From Panagrolaimus kolymaensis (taxonomy: Eukaryota > Nematoda > Chromadorea > Rhabditida > Panagrolaimidae), in contig JAJQJQ010000004.1 in the NCBI GenBank assembly GCA_028622995.1, positions 1,054,001-1,118,000 on the forward strand: a stretch of 64,000 nt of DNA, written 5' to 3'. Within the stretch, counting starts at the first letter, position 1. Every line of letters begins with the position of its first letter. Shown piece by piece: positions 54,251-62,429 of the stretch. The translations under genes were made by a program, and so were the position numbers. The notes below the pieces were generated by a model. The model made no database searches. It was not told the DNA's origin and saw only the letters and a program-made list of their open reading frames with translations.

Positions 54251-56399
54251 TAAAAATAAAGCTGTCATGGACTGACATTCTGAAGCCACAGAAGCTAAAG
54301 AAAAATCCGACAAAAATGATTGGAATAAAAAAATGTTGCAATCGCGCAATTCATTAATAATTTTGCCTATGCTCTAACTATAATGGTTGTGTAAAAATAA
54401 AGCTGTCATGGATTGACATTCTGAAGCCACAGAAGCTAAAGAAAAATCCGACAAAAATGATTGGAATAAAAAAATGTTGCAATCGCGCAATTCATTAATA
54501 TTTTTGCCTATGCTCTAACAAGAATGGTTGTGTAAAAAAAAAGCAGTCATGGATTGACATTCTGAAGCCACAGAAGCTAAAGAAAAATCCGACAAAAATG
54601 TTTGGAATAAAAAAATGTTGCAATCGCGCAATTCATTAATAATTTTGCCTTTGATCTAACTAGAATGGTTGTGTAAAAAAAAAGCAGTCATGGATTGACA
54701 TTCTGAAGCCACAGAAGCTAAAGAAAAATCCGACAAAAATATTTTGAATAAAAAAATGTTGCATTCAAGCAATTCATTAATAATTTTGCCTATGCTCTAA
54801 CTAGAATGGTTGTGTAAAAAAAAAGCAGTCATGGATTGACATTCTGAAGCCACAGAAGCTAAAGAAAAATCCGACAAAAAAAAATTTGAATAAAAAAATG
54901 TTGCATTCAAGCAATTCATTAATATCTTTGCCTTTGCTCTAACTAGAATGGTTGTGTAAAAATAAAGCAGAAAAGGTTTGTAAATCTGAAGCCACAGAAG
55001 CTAAAGAAAAATCCGACAAAAAAAAATTTGAATAAAAAAATGTTGCATTCAAGCAATTCATTAATATCTTTGATTATGCTCTAACTAGAATGGTTGTGTA
55101 AAAATAAAGCAGAAAAGGTTTGTAAATCTGAAGCCACAGAAGCTAAAGAAAAATCAGACAAAAATATTTTGAATAAAAAAATGTTGCATTCAAGCAATTC
55201 ATTAATATCTTTGCCTTTGCTCTAACTAGAATGGTTGTGTAAAAATAAAGCAGAAAAGGTTTGTAAATCTGAAGCCACAGAAGCTAAAGAAAAATCAGAC
55301 AAAAATATTTTGAATAAAAAAATGTTGCATTCAAGCAATTCATTAATATCTTTGCCTTTGCTCTAACTAGAATGGTTGTGTAAAAATAAAGCAGAAAAGG
55401 TTTGTAAATCTGAAGCCACAGAAGCTAAAGAAAAATCAGACAAAAATATTTTGAATAAAAAAATGTTGCATTCAAGCAATTCATTAATATCTTTGCCTTT
55501 GCTCTAACTAGAATGGTTGTGTAAAAATAAAGCAGAAAAGGTTTGTAAATCTGAAGCCACAGAAGCTAAAGAAAAATCAGACAAAAATATTTTGAATAAA
55601 AAAATGTTGCATTCAAGCAATTCATTAATATCTTTGCCTTTGCTCTAACTAGAATGGTTGTGTAAAAATAAAGCAGAAAAGGTTTGTAAATCTGAAGCCA
55701 CAGAAGCTAAAGAAAAATCCGACAAAAATGTTTGGAATAAAAAAATGTTGCAATCGCGCAATTCATTAATAATTTTGCCTATGCTCTAACTATAATGGTT
55801 GTGTAAAAATAAAGCTGTCATGGATTGACATTCTGAAGCCACAGAAGCTAAAGAAAAATCCGACAAAAATGATTGGAATAAAAAAATGTTGCAATCGCGC
55901 AATTCATTAATAATTTTGCCTATGCTCTAACTATAATGGTTGTGTAAAAATAAAGCTGTCATGGATTGACATTCTGAAGCCACAGAAGCTAAAGAAAAAT
56001 CCGACAAAAATGATTGGAATAAAAAAATGTTGCAATCGCGCAATTCATTAATAATTTTGCCTATGTTCTAACTATAATGGTTGTGTAAAAATAAAGCTGT
56101 CATGGATTGACATTCTGAAGCCACAGAAGCTAAAGAAAAATCCGACAAAAATGATTGGAATAAAAAAATGTTGCAATCGCGCAATTCATTAATAATTTTG
56201 CCTATGCTCTAACTATAATGGTTGTGTAAAAATAAAGCTGTCATGGATTGACATTCTGAAGCCACAGAAGCTAAAGAAAAATCCGACAAAAATGATTGGA
56301 ATAAAAAAATGTTGCAATCGCGCAATTCATTAATAATTTTGCCTATGCTCTAACTATAATGGTTGTGTAAAAATAAAGCTGTCATGGATTGACATTCTG

Positions 56400-58005
56400 A
56401 AGCCACAGAAGCTAAAGAAAAATCCGACAAAAATGATTGGAATAAAAAAATGTTGCAATCGCGCAATTCATTAATAATTTTGCCTATGTTCTAACTATAA
56501 TGGTTGTGTGAAAATAAAGCTGTCATGGATTGACATTCTGAAGCCACAGAAGCTAAAGAAAAATCCGACATAAATGATTGGAATAAAAAAATGTTGCAAT
56601 CGCGCAATTCATTAATAATTTTGCCTATGCTCTAACTATAATGGTTGTGTAAAAATAAAGCTGTCATGGATTGACATTCTGAAGCCACAGAAGCTAAAGA
56701 AAAATCCGACAAAAATGATTGGAATAAAAAAATGTTGCATTCGCGCAATTCATTAATAATTTTGATTATGCTCTAACTAGAATGGTTGTGTAAAAATAAA
56801 GCTGTCATGGATTGACATTCTGAAGCCACAGAAGCTAAAGAAAAATCCGACAAAAATGTTTGGAATAAAAAAATGTTGCAATCGCGCAATTCATTAATAA
56901 TTTTGATTATGCTCTAACTAGAATGGTTGTGTAAAAATAAAGCAGAAAAGGTTTGTAAATCTGAAGCCACAGAAGCTAAAGAAAAATCCGACAAAAAAAA
57001 TTTTGAATAAAAAAATGTTGCAATCGCGCAATTCATTAATAATTTTGCCTATGCTCTAACTAGAATGGTTGTGTAAAAATAAAGCTGTCATGGATTGACA
57101 TTCTGAAGCCACAGAAGCTAAAGAAAAATCCGACAAAAATGATAGGAATAAAAAAATGTTGCAATCGCGCAATTCATTAATAATTTTGCCTATGCTCTAA
57201 CTATAATGGTTGTGTAAAAATAAAGCTGTCATGGATTGACATTCTGAAGCCACAGAAGCTAAAGAAAAATCCGACAAAAATGATTGGAATAAAAAAATGT
57301 TGCAATCGCGCAATTCATTAATAATTTTGCCTATGCTCTAACTATAATGGTTGTGTAAAAATAAAGCTGTCATGGATTGACATTCTGAAGCCACAGAAGC
57401 TAAAGAAAAATCCGACATAAATGATTGGAATAAAAAAATGTTGCAATCGCGCAATTCATTAATAATTTTGCCTATGCTCTAACTATAATGGTTGTGTAAA
57501 AATAAAGCTGTCATGGATTGACATTCTGAAGCCACAGAAGCTAAAGAAAAATCCGACAAAAATGATTGGAATAAAAAAATGTTGCAATCGCGCAATTCAT
57601 TAATAATTTTGATTATGCTCTAACTAGAATGGTTGTGTAAAAATAAAGCAGAAAAGGTTTGTAAATCTGAAGCCACAGAAGCTAAAGAAAAATCCGACAA
57701 AAATGTTTGGAATAAAAAAATGTTGCAATCGCGCAATTCATTAATAATTTTGATTATGCTCTAACTAGAATGGTTGTGTAAAAATAAAGCAGAAAAGGTT
57801 TGTAAATCTGAAGCCACAGAAGCTAAAGAAAAATCCGACAAAAAAAATTTTGAATAAAAAAATGTTGCAATCGCGCAATTCATTAATAATTTTGCCTATG
57901 CTCTAACTATAATGGTTGTGTAAAAATAAAGCTGTCATGGATTGACATTCTGAAGCCACAGAAGCTAAAGAAAAATCCGACAAAAATGATAGGAATAAAA
58001 AAATG
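56400..58005 (+). repeat. 847-bp duplication (six S monomers)
   Basis: Two rare variants are each duplicated at the same offset: GACATAAATGATTGG at 56571 and 57418, and ATGATAGGAAT at 57141 and 57988, both 847 bp apart. The stretches between them agree in monomer order, except that the GATTATGCTC monomer has an AGCTGTCATGG middle in the first copy and AGCAGAAAAGG in the second, a likely gene-conversion difference. Outer limits are approximate. Confidence 0.78.
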
Positions 58006-60261
58006 TTGCAATCGCGCAATTCATTAATAATTTTGCCTATGCTCTAACTATAATGGTTGTGTAAAAATAAAGCTGTCATGGATTGACATTCTGAAGCCAC
58101 AGAAGCTAAAGAAAAATCCGACAAAAATGATTGGAATAAAAAAATGTTGCAATCGCGCAATTCATTAATAATTTTGCCTATGCTCTAACTATAATGGTTG
58201 TGTAAAAATAAAGCTGTCATGGATTGACATTCTGAAGCCACAGAAGCTAAAGAAAAATCCGACAAAAATGATTGGAATAAAAAAATGTTGCAATCGCGCA
58301 ATTCATTAATAATTTTGCCTATGCTCTAACTATAATGGTTGTGTAAAAATAAAGCTGTCATGGATTGACATTCTGAAGCCACAGAAGCTAAAGAAAAATC
58401 CGACAAAAATGATTGGAATAAAAAAATGTTGCAATCGCGCAATTCATTAATAATTTTGCCTATGCTCTAACTATAATGGTTGTGTAAAAATAAAGCTGTC
58501 ATGGATTGACATTCTGAAGCCACAGAAGCTAAAGAAAAATCCGACAAAAATGATTGGAATAAAAAAATGTTGCAATCGCGCAATTCATTAATAATTTTGC
58601 CTATGCTCTAACTATAATGGTTGTGTAAAAATAAAGCTGTCATGGATTGACATTCTGAAGCCACAGAAGCTAAAGAAAAATCCGACAAAAATGATTGGAA
58701 TAAAAAAATGTTGCAATCGCGCAATTCATTAATAATTTTGCCTATGCTCTAACTATAATGGTTGTGTAAAAATAAAGCTGTCATGGATTGACATTCTGAA
58801 GCCACAGAAGCTAAAGAAAAATCCGACAAAAATGATTGGAATAAAAAAATGTTGCAATCGCGCAATTCATTAATAATTTTGCCTATGCTCTAACTATAAT
58901 GGTTGTGTAAAAATAAAGCTGTCATGGATTGACATTCTGAAGCCACAGAAGCTAAAGAAAAATCCGACAAAAATGATTGGAATAAAAAAATGTTGCGATC
59001 GCGCAATTCATTAATAATTTTGCCTATGCTCTAACTATAATGGTTGTGTAAAAATAAAGCTGTCATGGATTGACATTCTGAAGCCACAGAAGCTAAAGAA
59101 AAATCCGACAAAAATGATTGGAATAAAAAAATGTTGCAATCGCGCAATTCATTAATAATTTTGCCTATGCTCTAACTATAATGGTTGTGTAAAAATAAAG
59201 CTGTAATGGATTGACATTCTGAAGCCACAGAAGCTAAAGAAAAATCCGACAAAAATGATTGGAATAAAAAAATGTTGCAATCGCGCAATTCATTAATAAT
59301 TTTGCCTATGCTCTAACTATAATGGTTGTGTAAAAATAAAGCTGTCATGGATTGACATTCTGAAGCCACAGAAGCTAAAGAAAAATCCGACAAAAATGAT
59401 TGGAATAAAAAAATGTTGCAATCGCGCAATTCATTAATAATTTTGCCTATGCTCTAACTATAATGGTTGTGTAAAAATAAAGCTGTCATGGATTGACATT
59501 CTGAAGCCACAGAAGCTAAAGAAAAATCCGACAAAAATGATTGGAATAAAAAAATGTTGCAATCGCGCAATTCATTAATAATTTTGCCTATGCTCTAACT
59601 ATAATGGTTGTGTAAAAATAAAGCTGTCATGGATTGACATTCTGAAGCCACAGAAGCTAAAGAAAAATCCGACAAAAATGATTGGAATAAAAAAATGTTG
59701 CAATCGCGCAATTCATTAATAATTTTGCCTATGCTCTAACTATAATGGTTGTGTAAAAATAAAGCTGTAATGGATTGACATTCTGAAGCCACAGAAGCTA
59801 AAGAAAAATCCGACAAAAATGATTGGAATAAAAAAATGTTGCAATCGCGCAATTCATTAATAATTTTGCCTATGCTCTAACTATAATGGTTGTGTAAAAA
59901 TAAAGCTGTCATGGATTGACATTCTGAAGCCACAGAAGCTAAAGAAAAATCCGACAAAAATGATTGGAATAAAAAAATGTTGCAATCGCGCAATTCATTA
60001 ATAATTTTGCCTATGCTCTAACTATAATGGTTGTGTAAAAATAAAGCTGTCATGGATTGACATTCTGAAGCCACAGAAGCTAAAGAAAAATCCGACAAAA
60101 ATGATTGGAATAAAAAAATGTTGCAATCGCGCAATTCATTAATAATTTTGCCTATGCTCTAACTATAATGGTTGTGTAAAAATAAAGCTGTCATGGATTG
60201 ACATTCTGAAGCCACAGAAGCTAAAGAAAAATCCGACAAAAATGATTGGAATAAAAAAATG
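58006..60261 (+). repeat. Sixteen nearly identical 141-bp monomers
   Basis: Monomer starts fall every 141 bp from 58006 to 60262. All have GCAATCGCGC, CTCTAACTATAATGG, AGCTGTCATGG and ATGATTGGAAT. The only differences I see are GCGATCGCGC near 58995 and AGCTGTAATGG at 59201 and 59765. The latter two are 564 bp (four monomers) apart. This is the most uniform part of the S-only block. Confidence 0.92.
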
Positions 60262-61615
60262 TTGCAATCGCGCAATTCATTAATAATTTTGCCTATGCTC
60301 TAACTATAATGGTTGTGTAAAAATAAATCAGAAAAGGTTTGTAAATCTGAAGCCACAGAAGCTAAAGAAAAATCCGACAAAAATGTTTGGAATAAAAAAA
60401 TGTTGCAATCGCGCAATTCATTAATAATTTTGCCTATGCTCTAACTATAATGGTTGTGTAAAAATAAAGCTGTCATGGATTGACATTCTGAAGCCACAGA
60501 AGCTAAAGAAAAATCCGACAAAAATGATTGGAATAAAAAAATGTTGCAATCGCGCAATTCATTAATAATTTTGCCTATGCTCTAACTATAATGGTTGTGT
60601 AAAAATAAAGCTGTCATGGATTGACATTCTGAAGCCACAGAAGCTAAAGAAAAATCCGACAAAAAAAAAATTTGAATAAAAAAATGTTGCATTCAAGCAA
60701 TTCATTAATATCTTTGCCTTTGCTCTAACTAGAATGGTTGTGTAAAAATAAATCAGAAAAGGTTTGTAAATCTGAAGCCACAGAAGCTAAAGAAAAATCC
60801 GACAAAAATGTTTGGAATAAAAAAATGTTGCAATCGCGCAATTCATTAATAATTTTGCCTATGCTCTAACTATAATGGTTGTGTAAAAATAAAGCTGTCA
60901 TGGATTGACATTCTGAAGCCACAGAAGCTAAAGAAAAATCCGACAAAAATGATTGGAATAAAAAAATGTTGCAATCGCGCAATTCATTAATAATTTTGCC
61001 TATGCTCTAACTATAATGGTTGTGTAAAAATAAAGCTGTCATGGATTGACATTCTGAAGCCACAGAAGCTAAAGAAAAATCCGACAAAAAAAAATTTGAA
61101 TAAAAAAATGTTGCATTCAAGCAATTCATTAATATCTATGCCTTTGCTCTAACTAGAATGGTTGTGTAAAAATAAATCAGAAAAGGTTTGTAAATCTGAA
61201 GCCACAGAAGCTAAAGAAAAATCCGACAAAAATATTTTGAATAAAAAAATGTTGCAATCGCGCAATTCATTAATAATTTTGCCTATGCTCTAACTATAAT
61301 GGTTGTGTAAAAATAAAGCTGTCATGGATTGACATTCTGAAGCCACAGAAGCTAAAGAAAAATCCGACAAAAATGATTGGAATAAAAAAATGTTGCATTC
61401 AAGCAATTCATTAATATCTTTGCCTTTGCTCTAACTATAATGGTTGTGTAAAAAAAAAGCAGTCATGGATTGACATTCTGAAGCCACAGAAGCTAAAGAA
61501 AAATCCGACAAAAATGATTGGAATAAAAAAATGTTGCAATCGCGCAATTCATTAATAATTTTGCCTATGCTCTAACTATAATGGTTGCACTGAAAAAAAA
61601 GACGTTCATTTATAT

Positions 61616-61726
61616 CCCTAAATCAGGTGTATTTATGCACCTTATCTGGAGTTTGTGAGGCCCCGAAGGCTCGACAGTTTTATATTGTAATAACACTTTT
61701 AGGTCATTTTATATACCTGATTAGGG
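61616..61726. repeat. Imperfect inverted repeat, arms of about 16 bp
   Basis: CCCTAAATCAGGTGTAT at 61616-61632 is matched in reverse complement by ATATACCTGATTAGGG at 61711-61726, with one missing base and one mismatch. The arms are separated by 78 bp. It could be a remnant of a small inverted-repeat element or chance in AT-rich sequence; no target-site duplication is evident. Confidence 0.5.
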
Positions 61727-61801
61727 CATACATTATGCCTCCAAATGGTGTTTTATATAGCTTAGATAGTGTTGATAGTTGTTCGATCAGATCTCCCTTT
61801 T

Positions 61802-61933
61802 GGGCCCTATAGCACTACAGTAGCCTCATTTAATCCCCTCAGGCATTTTTGATCCGGTTTACTTATCGGGCCCTCTCTCAATACAGTATCCTATTATTAT
61901 CCTCTCTGGTATTTTAATATCCTCATTTAATCC
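61802..61933. repeat. Diverged 66-bp tandem duplication
   Basis: Two adjacent 66-bp segments start with GGGCCCT at 61802 and 61868. Aligned, they share GGGCCCT, ACAGTA followed by CCT at the same offset, then (A/T)ATCC, CTC(A/T)GG and ATTTT and ATCC. Identity is clearly partial. CCTCATTTAATCC occurs in both but at different offsets (about 61824 and 61921), which suggests further internal rearrangement. Unrelated to the satellite. Confidence 0.6.
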
Positions 61934-62004
61934 TGCTTATTTTATTCATTTCAACATCAAATTCATTCCCATATTAATCATACATTAGTATTCACCTTCA
62001 TTCT

Positions 62005-62010
62005 TTTATT
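62005..62010 (-). promoter_or_regulatory. Candidate polyadenylation signal AATAAA
   Basis: AATAAA on the minus strand, about 200 bases beyond the stop at 62214-62216 and about 110 beyond the alternative stop at 62123-62125. It is the first canonical hexamer I see after the stop. In AT-rich DNA such a hexamer is easily found by chance. Confidence 0.35.
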
Positions 62011-62090
62011 AAAACGAACAACAAAAAGGCACATAACAAAACAAAAAAAAACAAGTAAAACAAACAAAAAAGCAACAATAAAAAAATAGG
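62010..62090. repeat. A-rich, C-interspersed low-complexity tract
   Basis: About 80 bp on the plus strand made almost only of A with scattered C (AAAACAAAA-like strings); T and G are rare. On the gene strand it is T-rich and would lie in or beyond the 3' untranslated region. No unit is repeated regularly. Confidence 0.8.
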
Positions 62091-62122
62091 CATATTATCG
62101 ACAGGTTCCTTTCTTTTGAGTA

Positions 62123-62196
62123 TCATTGTGCCACTTGCCTTGACATTTCATCATCTCGAGCATTTTGAAGGGAAGATACAGGACGATTTAGCTTAT
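62123..62196 (-). CDS. Possible alternative last exon
   Basis: 74 nt, open in the one phase compatible with a GC-AG splice from exon 7; 23 residues plus the split codon, ending RDDEMSRQVAQ and TGA. Acceptor ACTTTCCAG is one of the best in the gene. Supported only by the acceptor and by the look of the peptide. Confidence 0.35.
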
Positions 62197-62213
62197 CTGG
62201 AAAGTTCTAATAA

Positions 62214-62429
62214 TTAGTAAAGATTTATAATAGAATAATAAAACAAGCCTGTCAAGTCTTTCAAATCTTGCAAAAGAGTAACTCGAGAATCTGTAGAATG
62301 TTCTTTGTAGCCCATAATCACTTCGAAGAGGAAAGTAAGACCAGTTGTTTGCTTGTCATATTCGAGATCCAATGTCCATACAACTTCCATGTAAGCTTGA
62401 AACGCATCGGCAAGTCTTCCATTTTGAAC
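62214..62429 (-). CDS. Exon 7, terminal, stop TAA at 62214-62216
   Basis: 216 nt, 72 codons including the stop; acceptor AATTTACAG. It starts VQNGRLADAFQAYMEVVW. The last 11 residues (GLFYYSIINLY) look like translated intron. A 52-bp GC-AG intron (62197-62248, acceptor ACTTTCCAG) would replace them with 24 hydrophilic residues beginning DKLNRPVSSLQ and move the stop to 62123-62125. The donor of that intron (CAG before GCTTGT) is weak, so the choice is open. Confidence 0.72.
   Translation of the reverse strand, partial: VQNGRLADAFQAYMEVVWTLDLEYDKQTTGLTFLFEVIMGYKEHSTDSRVTLLQDLKDLTGLFYYSIINLY

Larger units (their letters stand above)
1..61587 (+). repeat. Satellite DNA array, 141-162 bp monomers, single orientation
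   Basis: Head-to-tail tandem repeat filling the window from its first base to 61587, about 410 monomers by region-by-region spacing. A monomer read on the plus strand runs from ATGTTGCAATC through CAATTCATTAATA, TTTGCCTTTGCT and a variable middle, to the constant core TCTGAAGCCACAGAAGC, AAATCCGACAAAA and an A-rich end. Two lengths alternate: S, 141-142 bp, and L, 160-162 bp; L has about 20 extra bases (TAATAAAATCAATATAA or a close variant) before the next ATGTTGC. All copies face the same way and no foreign sequence interrupts them. The left end lies outside the window. I see no gene in the array. Function is unknown; a structural or heterochromatic role is inference only. Confidence 0.98.
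42895..61587 (+). repeat. S-only satellite block, about 132 monomers of 141-143 bp
   Basis: From 42895 to the array edge no monomer carries the extra 20-bp segment. Monomers read GCTCTAACTA (AGAATGG or TAATGG) in place of the GCTATAACTT of the previous 42 kb. Two start types are tightly linked to the following bases: GCAATCGCGC with AATAATTTTGCCTATGC, and GCATTCAAGC with AATATCTTTGCCTTTGC. Two middles occur: AGCTGTCATGGATTGACATT or AGCAGTCATGG, and AGCAGAAAAGG (A/T)TTGTAAAT. Tails vary (ATGATTGGAAT, ATGTTTGGAAT, ATATTTTGAAT, AAAAATTTGAAT). Mixing of starts, middles and tails gives a mosaic. Confidence 0.94.
61588..62122. other. Unique AT-rich flank between the satellite and the gene
   Basis: The satellite stops 54 bases into a monomer, after ATAATGGTTG. 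Weak similarity to the expected continuation (an A-run followed by a GTTCAT-like string) lasts perhaps 25 more bases and then disappears. The rest is non-repetitive apart from the inverted repeat and the 66-bp duplication listed separately. I see no convincing gene here; the longest open frame lacks an ATG. Confidence 0.8.

Noticed and set aside
1..61587. CRISPR array
   Set aside because: There are no short repeats with unrelated spacers: the whole 141-162 bp unit is repeated, no cas-like gene is present, and the flank has spliced eukaryotic exons.
1..61587. CENP-B box or telomeric repeats in the array
   Set aside because: No match to the CENP-B box pattern in any monomer type and no runs of TTAGGC, TTAGGG or TTAGG. 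A centromeric or subtelomeric location cannot be claimed from this sequence.
1..61587. Transposon insertion inside the satellite
   Set aside because: I followed monomer starts through the array and found only satellite sequence, with length changes explained by the 20-bp segment, poly-A length and single-base indels.
61627..61812. Plus-strand open frame of 61 codons in the flank
   Set aside because: No ATG start (it opens at GTG), no codon pattern or neighbouring exon, and it crosses the inverted repeat. Most likely chance.
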